Origin: Paracoccaceae bacterium
GTDB taxonomy: Bacteria > Pseudomonadota > Alphaproteobacteria > Rhodobacterales > Rhodobacteraceae
Direction of reading: 5' to 3'
Assembly: GCA_029243395.1 (NCBI GenBank)
Contig: JAQWSE010000004.1
Span: 62,001-126,000 of the forward strand
DNA: 64,000 nucleotides
In this document: positions 27,825 through 37,182 of the stretch, piece by piece
Position numbering within the stretch: the first letter of the stretch is position 1
Layout: the number at the start of each line of letters is the position of its first letter
Notes under the pieces: generated by a model
The model's input: the letters and a program-made list of their open reading frames with translations, nothing else
What the model was told of the DNA's origin: nothing
The model's database searches: none
Made by a program: the position numbers and the translations under genes

Positions 27825-29697
27825 TATCTCTCTTTGCACCACTATACTTTTTTATCCATAAATGTACTAGGGTCAAAGCAGCCGGGGTCATACCTTCTAT
27901 CCTAGAAGCCTGAAGTAAATCAATAGGGCGAATTAGTTCCAACTTTGACTGAATTTCGTTAGAAAGACCATTGATTAACCTGTAATCAAAGTTTTCTGGT
28001 ATTTTTGCTCTAGAATTCTTTTTGGTTTCTTCTATTTCTACTTTCTGTCTTCTGATATAAATATCATATCTGACATCATGTGCTACTTGTAATAAAATAC
28101 TTTTTTCAATGCACTTAAGTTCTGGCCAAATAGACTGGATTTTTTTGAGTGGCACCTTTGAATCACTTATGAAATTCAAAGCACATCTAATCTTACCATC
28201 CTGTTTCACCGTTAGACCTAATTTAATTGCTTTCGAAGGGGTTATTTTACATTCTTTAAGCACGGACTTAGCTTTTTTGATCTTACTAATTTTATTAAGA
28301 AAAGCGTTATTTCTATTTGAGTTTATGGTGCCCAAATCTGAACCTAACTGGGTAAATCTTTGATCGGCATTGTCGGCACGTAATGTCAGTCTGTACTCTG
28401 CCCTGGATGTAAACATTCTATAAGGCTCCTTAACGCCCCTGGTGACCAAATCATCAATTAGAACACCTATATAACCTTGATCTCTTCGAATTATGACAGG
28501 TCCATTAGAACGAACAAACATCACCGAATTTATACCAGCGATAAGACCTTGGGAAGCTGCTTCCTCATAGCCAGTAGTGCCATTTATCTGTCCTGCTAAG
28601 AAAATACCTTGTAGGGCTTTCATTTCTAAGGATGGCTTCAATGATCTTGGATCAATATAATCATATTCTATAGCATAACCGGATTTTAATATGTTAACAC
28701 TTTCTAATGCTTTTATTGACCTAACATATTTTTCTTGGATATCCTCAGGCAAAGAAGTTGAGATGCCATTTGGATAAATAACGTCACTGTTCAATCCCTC
28801 AGGCTCCAAAAATATTTGGTGGCTTTCTTTTTCAGAAAACTTAATTACTTTATCCTCAATAGATGGACAATATCTAGGGCCTGTCGACAGGATTTTACCA
28901 CTATATATAGCTGATTTTTTGATGTTTTTTTCAATAATTTCATGTGTTTTCTTGTTTGTATAAGTTATATGGCAAGCTATCTGTTTTAACCTGGTTTTTT
29001 TTGTTAAAAATGAGAAATAGTGCGGTTTGCTATCAGCATATTGTTTTTCAAGAATAGACCAGTTGATTGTCTTACTATCAAGTCTTGGTGGCGTCCCTGT
29101 CTTAAGTCGACCCATCGGTAAATTCATTTCCCTAAGTCTATCAGCCAATCTTATTGAAGCCAATTCTCCGCTTCTACCACCTGAGAATGACTTATCTCCT
29201 ATATGTATTTTGCCATTCAAGAATGTTCCTGTAGTCAAGATGACAGACTTACTATAAATTATTTCAGAATTTCCTAAAATGACACCACTCACCGAATAAT
29301 CCTTCACCACTAAATCTGTGACTTCTGCCTCTATTATTGTTAACAAAGCAATATTATTGAGTCTTTTTTGGATTATCTTCTTGTATTCCTGTCTGTCTAT
29401 CTGAGTTCTAGGTCCTTGAACCGCTGGACCCTTGCTTTTGTTCAACAGTCTAAACTGTATTCCTGAAGCATCAGCCACTACACCCATTATACCACCCAAG
29501 GCATCAACTTCCCTTACCAGATGTCCCTTTCCAAGACCTCCTATGGCAGGATTACAAGACATTTCACCTATTTTTGTAATACTGTTAGTAATCAAAAGAG
29601 TTCGCATACCCATCTTACTACTAATATAAGCTGCCTCAGTACCTGCATGGCCGCCACCAACAACTAAAATTTCATAAAAAGGTTTCACGTGAAACAC
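27778..29697 (-). CDS. mnmG: tRNA U34 carboxymethylaminomethyl modification protein MnmG
   Basis: MnmG (GidA) is the FAD-dependent partner of MnmE that installs cmnm5 at U34 of certain tRNAs. The 639-residue protein has the dinucleotide fold [22 protein letters not shown], the motif [24 protein letters not shown], the [11 protein letters not shown] loop, [20 protein letters not shown] and the C-terminal helical domain ending [21 protein letters not shown]. The N-terminal residues MFHVKP are dictated by a parS site that covers the start codon. It overlaps rsmG downstream and follows mnmE by 16 bases. Confidence 0.98.
   Translation of the reverse strand: MFHVKPFYEILVVGGGHAGTEAAYISSKMGMRTLLITNSITKIGEMSCNPAIGGLGKGHLVREVDALGGIMGVVADASGIQFRLLNKSKGPAVQGPRTQIDRQEYKKIIQKRLNNIALLTIIEAEVTDLVVKDYSVSGVILGNSEIIYSKSVILTTGTFLNGKIHIGDKSFSGGRSGELASIRLADRLREMNLPMGRLKTGTPPRLDSKTINWSILEKQYADSKPHYFSFLTKKTRLKQIACHITYTNKKTHEIIEKNIKKSAIYSGKILSTGPRYCPSIEDKVIKFSEKESHQIFLEPEGLNSDVIYPNGISTSLPEDIQEKYVRSIKALESVNILKSGYAIEYDYIDPRSLKPSLEMKALQGIFLAGQINGTTGYEEAASQGLIAGINSVMFVRSNGPVIIRRDQGYIGVLIDDLVTRGVKEPYRMFTSRAEYRLTLRADNADQRFTQLGSDLGTINSNRNNAFLNKISKIKKAKSVLKECKITPSKAIKLGLTVKQDGKIRCALNFISDSKVPLKKIQSIWPELKCIEKSILLQVAHDVRYDIYIRRQKVEIEETKKNSRAKIPENFDYRLINGLSNEIQSKLELIRPIDLLQASRIEGMTPAALTLVHLWIKKYSGAKRDNGNHEQRSYGAKSSL
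29681..29696. promoter_or_regulatory. parS centromere site 2 (one mismatch), over the mnmG start
   Basis: On the minus strand this reads TGTTTCACGTGAAACC, one base from the perfect parS palindrome. It begins at the second base of the mnmG start codon and encodes FHVKP. It lies 1.9 kb from site 1 and about 4 kb from the candidate origin. The mismatch is at an outer position, so ParB binding is likely kept. Confidence 0.88.
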
Positions 29698-29713
29698 CCG
29701 TAGTTACATTTGT

Positions 29714-31030
29714 TTATTTACCAATACAAAAACTATTGAAGATCTCTCCTAAAATTTCTTCTGTATTAACTCCCCCCAAAAGTCCATCAAATTTTCTTAG
29801 TATGGTTCGCAATTCTTCTGCTATTATTTCATCTTCATAGTTTTTTTCTTCTATGTAAACCTGGATAGTTCTTAAATGATCAAGACAGAATGTTATCTTT
29901 TCTAAATGCCTTGTTCTTGTAATATTACTAGCTTTTCTAACTTTATCCGCAAATATTTTTTTTAGAGTTTCCAGTAAGTCCTCAAAACCCTTACCTGTTT
30001 TACCAGAAATGCTAGGCTCTGAACCAGGCAAATCACCTTTCGGTCTTAAGACAATATCTGATTTCACGTATTTAACTCCAAAACTCCTTATTTCCTCTTT
30101 ATCATTTGTTAAAAAAACACGAACATCAGAATTGTTTACCCTATCGATGGAATTACTAACACCTATTTTCTCAATCTCATCATCAGTATGGCGAACTCCT
30201 GCTGTGTCTAAGAATGTTACAGGCAAACCATCTAAATTATACCTAAGTTCGATTATATCCCTAGTTGTACCAGTAATCTCAGAAGTGATAGCCAGCTTTC
30301 TCTTAGCCAGTCCATTCAAAAGAGTTGACTTACCTACGTTTGGTTTACCAACAAGAGCTACTTCAAAACCACCTCTGATAGATTCAGCCGATTTAAAGCC
30401 CTCCTTTTCCTCCATTAACTCAGTCTCCAAAATCTTCAAATCATGGACCACACCATTAACCAAACTATCACTGTTTACTTCATCAGAAAAATCTATAGAC
30501 GCTTCAACGGAAGAAAGTATTTTAGTGGTTCTTTCTTTCCAACCATTAACTTTTTTTGATAAAGAACCTGAATATATGTTTAACGCTTGTTCTTGCTGAG
30601 CTTCAGTTTCTGCCACAAGTAGATCAGAAAGTCCTTCAACCTCAAAAATACTTAACTTGTTGTTTTCTAAGGCTTGTTTAGTAAATTCACCTGGCCTTGC
30701 TAATCTAACATAGCCTAAACTACTCAAGGATTCTAATACTGTTCTCACAACTATATGACTTCCATGTAACTGTAGTTCTGACATATCTTCACCAGTGAAA
30801 CTCCTTCCTTTTTCAAAAAAAATTACTAGCCCTTCATCCAATAACCTACCTTCAATAGAAAATATTTTCCTCAAATGAACTTTCCTGATCTGAGAAAATA
30901 TAGGTTTAAAAGGTTTTTTTAAACCCAGCAACCTACCTACTGCCCTAAAACTATCAGGACCAGATATTCTAATAATGGAGACCGCGGAGATCCCTGGCGG
31001 AGTTGACAACGCAAAAATGGTAGCGGACAT
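29714..31030 (-). CDS. mnmE: tRNA modification GTPase MnmE
   Basis: MnmE (TrmE) is the GTPase and folate-binding partner of MnmG. The 438-residue protein has the N-terminal folate-binding domain starting TIFALSTPPGISAVSIIRISGP and RLARPGEFTKQALENNKLSIFEVEGLSDLL. The inserted G domain follows, with P-loop VGKPNVGKSTLLNGL, TTRDI and DTAGVRHTDDEIEKIG. The terminal FCIGK motif holds the essential cysteine. It lies six bases after rho on the same strand and is followed by mnmG. Confidence 0.97.
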   Translation of the reverse strand: MSATIFALSTPPGISAVSIIRISGPDSFRAVGRLLGLKKPFKPIFSQIRKVHLRKIFSIEGRLLDEGLVIFFEKGRSFTGEDMSELQLHGSHIVVRTVLESLSSLGYVRLARPGEFTKQALENNKLSIFEVEGLSDLLVAETEAQQEQALNIYSGSLSKKVNGWKERTTKILSSVEASIDFSDEVNSDSLVNGVVHDLKILETELMEEKEGFKSAESIRGGFEVALVGKPNVGKSTLLNGLAKRKLAITSEITGTTRDIIELRYNLDGLPVTFLDTAGVRHTDDEIEKIGVSNSIDRVNNSDVRVFLTNDKEEIRSFGVKYVKSDIVLRPKGDLPGSEPSISGKTGKGFEDLLETLKKIFADKVRKASNITRTRHLEKITFCLDHLRTIQVYIEEKNYEDEIIAEELRTILRKFDGLLGGVNTEEILGEIFNSFCIGK

Positions 31031-31036
31031 TTGTTA

Positions 31037-32335
31037 TCAGTTATTCATCGAATCAAAAAATTCTGAGTTGGTTTTGGTTTGTTTTAATTTACTTAACAAA
31101 AACTCTATTGCGTCAGTTGTACCCATAGGATTTAAAATCCTGCGAAGAACAAAAACTTTTGTCAATTCATTCTTTTCAACTAGTAGCTCTTCTTTCCTCG
31201 TACCTGATTTAAGCAAGTCTATTGCAGGAAAAACTCTTTTGTCTGCCACTTTTCTATCCAAAACCAGCTCAGAATTTCCAGTTCCTTTAAACTCTTCAAA
31301 AATTACTTCATCCATCCGGCTACCTGTATCAATTAATGCAGTAGCTATTATAGTAAGTGAACCCCCCTCTTCTATATTTCTAGCAGCCCCAAAAAACCTC
31401 TTAGGCTTTTGCAAAGCATTTGCATCGACTCCTCCTGTAAGAACTTTCCCTGAGGAGGGTACTACAGTGTTATAAGCTCTTCCCAAACGGGTTATTGAAT
31501 CTAATAAAATCACCACGTCTCTTTTATGTTCGACTAGCCTTTTAGCTTTCTCTATCACCATTTCAGCTACCGCCACATGCCGAGTTGCTGGTTCATCAAA
31601 AGTAGAAGCTATTACTTCTCCTTTAACGGATCTTTGCATATCTGTTACTTCTTCAGGTCTTTCATCCACCAGAAGGACTATAAGATAGCTATTCGGTTGA
31701 TTCTTTTCTATAGAATGAGCAATATTTTGTAATATTACGGTTTTACCTGTTCTAGGTGGAGCCACAATCAGAGATCTTTGACCTTTTCCTATTGGAGCTA
31801 CTAAGTCTATAACTCTTGCAGACTGGTCTTTTATAGTTGGATCCTCTATCTCCAATTTAAATCGTTCATCAGGGTAAAGGGGTGTCAGATTGTCAAAGTG
31901 TATTTTGTGTTTAGCTTTCTCAGGCTCTGCAAAATTTATAGCCCTCACTTTAACTAATCCGAAATACCTTTCACTATCTTTTGGGGCACAAATTACGCCC
32001 TCCAAAGTGTCACCGGTTCGTAAAGAGTACTTTTTAATTTGAGAAGGACTAACATAAATATCATCAGGGCCCGGTAAATAATTTGCATCACTAGAACGTA
32101 AGAAACCAAAGCCGTCTTGAACAACATCCAGTACTCCATCTCCGTAAATTTCTACACCCTCTTCAGCCATCTCTTTGAGAATAGCAAACATCATATCACC
32201 TTTTCTCATGGTAGAAGCGTTATCAATTTCTATTTTCTCGGCTAGCTTCAACAAATTAGCAGGTGATTGTGCTTTTAGTTCTGCCAAAGACAATTCTTCA
32301 ATCGTCTTCAGATCAACCTGGTTTAAATCCACCAT
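31037..32335 (-). CDS. rho: Transcription termination factor Rho
   Basis: Rho is the hexameric RNA helicase that ends transcription at untranslated C-rich RNA. The 432-residue protein has an N-terminal helical domain ([19 protein letters not shown]), the cold-shock-like RNA-binding domain ([27 protein letters not shown]), Walker [14 protein letters not shown], the arginine-finger and R-loop region, and [31 protein letters not shown]. It is complete. Intrinsic terminators are scarce in this window, which fits a general reliance on Rho. In relatives a heme gene often lies between rho and hemE; none is here. Confidence 0.98.
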   Translation of the reverse strand: MVDLNQVDLKTIEELSLAELKAQSPANLLKLAEKIEIDNASTMRKGDMMFAILKEMAEEGVEIYGDGVLDVVQDGFGFLRSSDANYLPGPDDIYVSPSQIKKYSLRTGDTLEGVICAPKDSERYFGLVKVRAINFAEPEKAKHKIHFDNLTPLYPDERFKLEIEDPTIKDQSARVIDLVAPIGKGQRSLIVAPPRTGKTVILQNIAHSIEKNQPNSYLIVLLVDERPEEVTDMQRSVKGEVIASTFDEPATRHVAVAEMVIEKAKRLVEHKRDVVILLDSITRLGRAYNTVVPSSGKVLTGGVDANALQKPKRFFGAARNIEEGGSLTIIATALIDTGSRMDEVIFEEFKGTGNSELVLDRKVADKRVFPAIDLLKSGTRKEELLVEKNELTKVFVLRRILNPMGTTDAIEFLLSKLKQTKTNSEFFDSMNN

Positions 32336-32432
32336 TTCTAAACTCGCTCAATATAGTTAGGATAACAGAACAGAGAACCTGCCCTTTATCAACGCTAGTA
32401 TGATAAACAAACCCTAAAGTCAAATTTATTCT

Positions 32433-33467
32433 TTATCTATGTAAAGTGTCTATTAAGATTTCCACATTTTTTATTTCAGCATTAGGTGTTATCCCGTGCC
32501 CAAGATTGAAAATGTGCCCACCATTTGAAAACATTTTTTTTATGTTTTGTATTTCTTCTATCATCATTTTACCACCAGAAACGAGAAAGGAAGGATCGAG
32601 ATTACCTTGTACAACAACGTTCTTTTGAACATTTTCTTTTGCCCAGCGTAAAGGTAAATTAGAATCTAACGCCACACAATCAAATGCTTTTATTTGAGAA
32701 AATTTTTTGTAGTGGGGACCTACGCCTCTTGGAAACACTATTATTTGGACCGATGGAAATATGTCCTTTAACCTTTCGGCTATTTCCTTCATTGGTTTTA
32801 AAGAATACTTTTCGACTAAAGAACCTGGTAAAGAACCCGCCCAACTATCAAAAAGTTTAACTACATCAGCTCCAGCTTCTATCTGTTTAGATAAATAATC
32901 AATAGTCGCATCTGTAATTTTTGATATTAAAATGTCAAAACTTTCTGGGTGTTGAGCTAGGAACTTCTTTGTTTTTTGATGATCCTTTGATCCCCTTCCT
33001 TCTATCATATAGGTAGAAACAGTCCAAGGTGATCCAGCAAACCCTATTAACGTGATGTTTTTATCTAGTTTTGATTTTATTAAACTAACAGCATCATAAA
33101 CAGGGTTTAAAGTATTATGGATAGTGTTTGTTTTTAAAAGGTTTAGAACATCGTTATGATTATTTATTGTTTCTAAAATAGGTCCTTCACCTTCTTTAAA
33201 TTCCAAATTTAAACCAAGCGCATTTGGTATAAGTAAGATATCCGCAAATAATATAGCACCATCCAAATCAAAACGTTTTAATGGTTGTAGAGTAACTTCA
33301 GCAGCTAATTTAGGATTGTAACAAAGGTCTAAAAAACCACCTGCTATTAAACGCGTTTTTTTATATTCAGGTAAATAACGTCCCGCTTGTCTCATAAGCC
33401 AAACGGGTGGTACGTCATATCTTTCACCTTTTAAAACCGAAAGTAATTTTTTGGAAGTACTTATCAT
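32433..33467 (-). CDS. hemE: Uroporphyrinogen decarboxylase
   Basis: HemE decarboxylates uroporphyrinogen III to coproporphyrinogen III. The 344-residue protein shows RYDVPPVWLMRQAGRYLPEYKKTR, ILFADILLIPNALG, GFAGSPWTVSTYMIEGRGSKDH, IIVFPRGVGPHY and VVQGNLDPSFL, with conserved active-site arginines and aspartate. It is the last minus-strand gene before the AT-rich hemE-aroE gap, the position bordering oriC in Caulobacter. hemC and hemD lie 22 kb to the right in the same window. Confidence 0.97.
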   Translation of the reverse strand: MISTSKKLLSVLKGERYDVPPVWLMRQAGRYLPEYKKTRLIAGGFLDLCYNPKLAAEVTLQPLKRFDLDGAILFADILLIPNALGLNLEFKEGEGPILETINNHNDVLNLLKTNTIHNTLNPVYDAVSLIKSKLDKNITLIGFAGSPWTVSTYMIEGRGSKDHQKTKKFLAQHPESFDILISKITDATIDYLSKQIEAGADVVKLFDSWAGSLPGSLVEKYSLKPMKEIAERLKDIFPSVQIIVFPRGVGPHYKKFSQIKAFDCVALDSNLPLRWAKENVQKNVVVQGNLDPSFLVSGGKMMIEEIQNIKKMFSNGGHIFNLGHGITPNAEIKNVEILIDTLHR

Positions 33468-33745
33468 AATTAAAAAAATATATTATTATATTAGTTGTAG
33501 TATGTAGTATCACTGTATTTTGTGGAAAAATAGTATTAAATAATATTTATATAAGAAAAACATAATATGTGTTTGATAAATAAATAAATTTTTAATTATA
33601 CACATTAATGTATAAAGATATTCACAAACAAGAGATGTTAAGTTTATGTGAATAAATTTTTATAACATGTATAAAATAAACACTATAAATAACTTACCTA
33701 AGTTTTGTGGAAAACTGAACGGAAAAAAGCAATGATTGTGGATAA
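33468..33745. other. oriC: Candidate chromosomal replication origin (oriC)
   Basis: This very AT-rich divergent gap between hemE and aroE holds three perfect DnaA boxes (TTATNCACA): 33596-33604 (plus), 33647-33655 (minus, TGTGAATAA) and 33737-33745 (minus, TGTGGATAA, inside the first aroE codons). Three boxes have one mismatch: 33521-33529 and 33706-33714 (TGTGGAAAA) and 33618-33626 (ATATTCACA). The gap lies where Caulobacter has its origin, next to hemE and the aroE-coaE-dnaQ side. Gene direction switches here from minus to plus, and two parS sites lie 4-6 kb away. TAG triplets at 33492-33507 and long A/T runs could serve as the unwinding region. Confidence 0.8.
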
Positions 33746-34583
33746 AAATGAGATAAGTCTGTCAGGAGTTATAGGTGATCCTATAGCACATAGTAAGTCT
33801 CCTCTAATTCAGAATTTTTGGATAAAAAAAAATAACTTAGAAGGTTATTATATACCTATAAAAATCCCAAAAGGAGAGATCAAAAAGAAAATTAGTTGTG
33901 TAAAGGAACTTGGTTTTAAGGGGTTAAATGTGACTGTTCCACATAAAGTTGATGCTTTTTACCTAGCTGACAAGCTCACTATAGAAGCCCAAAAAGTAGG
34001 TGCAGTAAACACCCTTTATTTTGAAGATGGTCTAATAATAGGGGATAATACTGACACATTTGGATTTAAGAACTGCATATTACGTAATTTTCCATTCTAT
34101 AATTTCAAAAAAGAAAAGGTTCTTGTATACGGAGCTGGTGGTGCCGCTAGAGCAGTATTAGCAGTTTTTTTAAATGAAAGAACGTCAGAGATCAGATTGA
34201 TTAACAGAACTAAAGAAAGAGCTATAGAGTTAAAAGAAGTGTTTTCTGATTCTATAAAAGTATTTGATTGGAAAAACAACAACGAAGCATTAGATGGTGT
34301 TACAACTGTTGTGAACACCACTAGCTTAGGTAATTTAGGGCATGATTCGTTTCCTCATACGTTAAAGGGTGTTAAAAAAAACGGTGTTGGCGTAGACCTC
34401 GTTTATAACCCTTTGGAAACATCATTTATGAAGAAAGCAAAGCAGGAGGAAATAAATTGTATTAATGGTTTGGATATGCTCGTCTACCAGGCAATGCCGG
34501 GTTTTAAGAGATGGTTTAAGAAGAAACCAGTTTATTCAAAAGAATTAAGAAAGTTATTAGAAATTTCTTTGTTGAGAAGGTAA
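33732..34583 (+). CDS. aroE: Shikimate dehydrogenase
   Basis: AroE reduces 3-dehydroshikimate to shikimate with NADPH in aromatic amino acid synthesis. From ATG 33732 the product begins MIVDKNEISLSGVIGDPIAHSKSPLIQNFW, the shikimate-binding motif. It contains GLNVTVPHKVDAF with the catalytic lysine, GDNTDTFGF with the catalytic aspartate, the NADP motif VYGAGGAARAVLAVFL and NRTKERA, and C-terminal NGLDMLVYQAMPGFKRWF. ATG 33732 fits the conserved start; the in-frame region before it lies within the origin gap. A DnaA box overlaps codons 2-5. The maf and PPDK-regulator (RP001) genes that lie here in Caulobacter are absent. Confidence 0.96.
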   Translation: MIVDKNEISLSGVIGDPIAHSKSPLIQNFWIKKNNLEGYYIPIKIPKGEIKKKISCVKELGFKGLNVTVPHKVDAFYLADKLTIEAQKVGAVNTLYFEDGLIIGDNTDTFGFKNCILRNFPFYNFKKEKVLVYGAGGAARAVLAVFLNERTSEIRLINRTKERAIELKEVFSDSIKVFDWKNNNEALDGVTTVVNTTSLGNLGHDSFPHTLKGVKKNGVGVDLVYNPLETSFMKKAKQEEINCINGLDMLVYQAMPGFKRWFKKKPVYSKELRKLLEISLLRR

Positions 34584-34584
34584 T

Positions 34585-35202
34585 TTGTCTTTTAAACTAG
34601 GTATAACAGGTTTTATTGGGATGGGAAAAACAACAGTCTCATCTTATTTTGTGGAACAAAATATACCTTTATGGGATGCTGACAAAAATGTGCACAGAAT
34701 ATACGAAAAGAATGGGTTGGGTTACAATGCTTTAATAGCAAAGTTTCCTAATTTAATTAATGATGTGGCTATTGACAGGAATCAATTATCCCAGATGATT
34801 CAAAAAAAAGAAACAACACTGGATGTCGTAGAATCAATAATTCATCCGGTATTATCATTGGAAAGGAATAAATTCATTGCTAAGCATCACCATCATTCTC
34901 TTTTAGTATTTGACTTACCTCTTCTTTTCGAAACAAAAGCTGATTCATGGTTGGACGCTGTATTATTAGTAACCTGTTCCAGGAAAACCCAAAAGAAAAG
35001 GCTTTTAAAAAGGAAAAATTTGAATAGTGAAAAAATAAAAATGTTAATTACAAGACAGAATAGATATGTGGGGCGACGAGACAAATGTGATTTCATTATA
35101 AATTCTGATAAAGTTTTGGATGATATGAAGAAGGATGTGTTATCAGTTATAAAAACGATTAAGGATAATTGTAATGACAAGAGAAGTGGTTCTGGACACT
35201 GA
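34585..35202 (+). CDS. coaE: Dephospho-CoA kinase
   Basis: CoaE phosphorylates dephospho-CoA in the last step of coenzyme A synthesis. The 205-residue protein has the P-loop GITGFIGMGKTTVSSYF, the WDADKNVHRIYEKNG segment with the conserved aspartate, and VFDLPLLFETKADSWLDAVLLVTC. It starts with TTG one base after the aroE stop and overlaps dnaQ by 29 bases, so aroE-coaE-dnaQ are one transcript. Confidence 0.95.
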   Translation: MSFKLGITGFIGMGKTTVSSYFVEQNIPLWDADKNVHRIYEKNGLGYNALIAKFPNLINDVAIDRNQLSQMIQKKETTLDVVESIIHPVLSLERNKFIAKHHHHSLLVFDLPLLFETKADSWLDAVLLVTCSRKTQKKRLLKRKNLNSEKIKMLITRQNRYVGRRDKCDFIINSDKVLDDMKKDVLSVIKTIKDNCNDKRSGSGH

Positions 35203-35896
35203 AACCACAGGTTTGAATCCTGCAAAAGGTGATAGAATTATAGAAATAGGTGCATTGGAATTATTCGATCATGTGCCTACAGGAAAAGTTTTTCATGTCT
35301 ACTTGAATCCTGAAAGAAAAATACCAGAAGATTCTATTAGAATACACAAGATCACAGATAATTTTGTTGTAGACAAACCTCTTTTTGCGGATGTGGTTAA
35401 AGATTTTATTTCCTTTTTGGAAAGCAGTTCATTAGTAATACACAATGCTGAATTTGACATTAAGTTTTTACAACATGAACTCCAGAATATTAATTTCCCA
35501 ATGTTAGATTTACCAGTCATAGACACTCTTGTTTTAGCCAGAGAAAGATATCCCGGATCGTCAGTTTCTTTGGATGCTTTATGTAAGAGGTTCAATGTTG
35601 ACACTACTAATAGAAAAGAAAGAGGGCATGGAGCTTTGACTGACAGCATACTGTTGTCCGAAGTCTATTTAGAGATATTGGGAGGAAAGCAACCAAATCT
35701 AGGTCTTGATAGAAAGAAAAGTTTTGAAATGGAAGACGAGAATGAGTTATATAGTAAGGGTATAAAACTAATAAGACCTAAACCCCTAACTAAAAGAATT
35801 TCTCAATTTGACATAAAAAAACACCAAGAATTTTTGAAGACTATAGGGTGCGATAAAGCTTGGAAAAATTTAAAACTGCATCAAGTTTTGTCTTGA
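35174..35896 (+). CDS. dnaQ: DNA polymerase III epsilon subunit (proofreading exonuclease)
   Basis: DnaQ is the 3'-5' proofreading exonuclease of the replicative polymerase. The 240-residue protein has the DEDDh motifs: EVVLDTETTGLNPAKGDRIIEIGA (D and E), VIHNAEFDIKFL (D), and RGHGALTDSILLSEVY (H and D). The C-terminal extension ending KAWKNLKLHQVL should contact the polymerase alpha subunit. It overlaps coaE upstream by 29 bases and the convergent secB by 16 bases. Confidence 0.96.
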   Translation: MTREVVLDTETTGLNPAKGDRIIEIGALELFDHVPTGKVFHVYLNPERKIPEDSIRIHKITDNFVVDKPLFADVVKDFISFLESSSLVIHNAEFDIKFLQHELQNINFPMLDLPVIDTLVLARERYPGSSVSLDALCKRFNVDTTNRKERGHGALTDSILLSEVYLEILGGKQPNLGLDRKKSFEMEDENELYSKGIKLIRPKPLTKRISQFDIKKHQEFLKTIGCDKAWKNLKLHQVLS

Positions 35897-36300
35897 AAGG
35901 AAGAAAAATCCATAGGTTTAATATTAAGAGGAGAACCCCCCCCCTCCTTGGTTATGTCATAAGCAAGTCTTCTTAGAAAAGGAAACAATAAATTTGGGCA
36001 ATCAACCATTAAAATTCTTCTTCTTTCTTTTTTTTCTAGACAGCTAATTTTAAAGCTTCCACCATATTGGATTTCCAATATGTAAATATTGCCTATCTCA
36101 TCACTGGCCTCGCAAAAGAGGTGTAAAACAACATTAGATATAACATCGTCCGCTTTTTCAACATTCACATTAATATTGAGTTTGTAATTTATTTCCTTTA
36201 AAGTTTTTTCTCTTGTTCTAAAATTTTCAAAGGACATATCTTTTATAAACTGTGATATTACTAGCACTTCCAAGGTTTTATCATTTTTTAGCTTAATCAT
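35881..36300 (-). CDS. secB: Protein-export chaperone SecB
   Basis: SecB keeps preproteins unfolded and hands them to SecA. The 139-residue protein has VISQFIKDMSFENF, LEIQYGGSFKIS, and DCPNLLFPFLRRLAYDITKEGG followed by PLNIKPMDF, in the positions of the conserved C-terminal motif. A run of nine G on its own strand (35936-35944) encodes the EGGG of that motif, in a gene otherwise poor in G and C. The gene overlaps the end of dnaQ by 16 bases. In relatives an fxsA gene lies between secB and timA; it is missing here. Confidence 0.93.
   Translation of the reverse strand: MIKLKNDKTLEVLVISQFIKDMSFENFRTREKTLKEINYKLNINVNVEKADDVISNVVLHLFCEASDEIGNIYILEIQYGGSFKISCLEKKERRRILMVDCPNLLFPFLRRLAYDITKEGGGSPLNIKPMDFSSFQDKT
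35936..35944. repeat. Nine-base C/G homopolymer in the secB 3' end
   Basis: Nine consecutive C on the plus strand (G on the secB strand) lie at the codons for E119-G122 of SecB. A one-base slip would change only the last 17 or so residues. Tracts of this length are prone to replication slippage and to sequencing error. Confidence 0.95.
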
Positions 36301-36489
36301 TACGGTATATTGTTTATTTAAGAGGAAAAAGTTTTACTATTATTAAATTATCTTAATATTACCACGTTATTGTTACTATTTTTATTGTACTAAAAACATT
36401 TTATCAATTTGGGGATTGATGTTAACCAAATAGTATTTACATCAGCTTGTAAAGGGTGGTTTATTATACCACTGAAAGGCACATTTATT

Positions 36490-37152
36490 ATGGTTCAAAT
36501 TCTAGTACTAGCAGCAGTAGCAATTTTTCTTTTTTGGCGTTTGAGATCAGTTTTGGGTTCAAGAGAAGGATTCGAAAAAACAAATATAACTCCGGAAAAA
36601 AACAAAGAAAAAAGACAAGCTAAAAATGAGGATTCAAATGTTATAGAGCTTAAGGCTAATGAAATTGATGAAGAAATAGCAGATTATGTTGAGTTAGATA
36701 GTCCGGCATTTAAAGCACTGTCAGAAATGAAAAAATTGGAAAAGGGATGGTTAGTTTCTCATTTCGTTTCTGGTGCCAAAATGGCTTATGAGGATATCTT
36801 AATGGCCTTTGAAAAAGGTGATTTATCCACAATAAGAAAAATGACTTCAAAAGAGGTTTGTCAATCCTTCAAAACAGTAATTGATGAGAGAGCAAATAAA
36901 GGTCTACGAGTAGAAGCAGAGTTTGGAGGCGTTAGAGACATAAGAATAAAAGAAGTCGATTTTGATACAAAAACCATGAACGCAAAAATAACGATGGTTT
37001 TCAAATGTGAGCTGTCTTTTAGTGTGAAAGATAAAGATGGTAATATTGTGGAAGGAGGTCCTGACAAAATAAAAAAACAAAGAGATATTTGGACTTTTTC
37101 TCGTAAAATGAATACTGATGTACCAAATTGGTATCTAGTAAAGACCGAATAA
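36490..37152 (+). CDS. Tim44-like protein TimA
   Basis: From ATG 36490 the 220-residue product has one N-terminal membrane anchor (MVQILVLAAVAIFLFWRLRSVLGSREGFE), a charged linker, and a C-terminal Tim44 domain (GAKMAYEDILMAFEKGDLSTIRKMTSKEVCQSFKTVIDER, then RDIWTFSRKMNTDVPNWYLVKTE). Alphaproteobacterial TimA is the homologue of the mitochondrial import protein Tim44, and sits facing the cytoplasm on the inner membrane with no settled function. An upstream in-frame start at 36409 would put a long tail before the anchor and is unlikely. The dnaQ-secB-timA-smr order matches relatives, except that fxsA and mltA are missing. Confidence 0.9.
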   Translation: MVQILVLAAVAIFLFWRLRSVLGSREGFEKTNITPEKNKEKRQAKNEDSNVIELKANEIDEEIADYVELDSPAFKALSEMKKLEKGWLVSHFVSGAKMAYEDILMAFEKGDLSTIRKMTSKEVCQSFKTVIDERANKGLRVEAEFGGVRDIRIKEVDFDTKTMNAKITMVFKCELSFSVKDKDGNIVEGGPDKIKKQRDIWTFSRKMNTDVPNWYLVKTE

Positions 37153-37182
37153 TATTAAAAATATGAATGTGAGACATAATTA

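Noticed and set aside
30009-30599. 196-residue plus-strand open frame opposite mnmE
   Set aside because: It is the antisense shadow of the conserved MnmE G domain and shows no independent motif.
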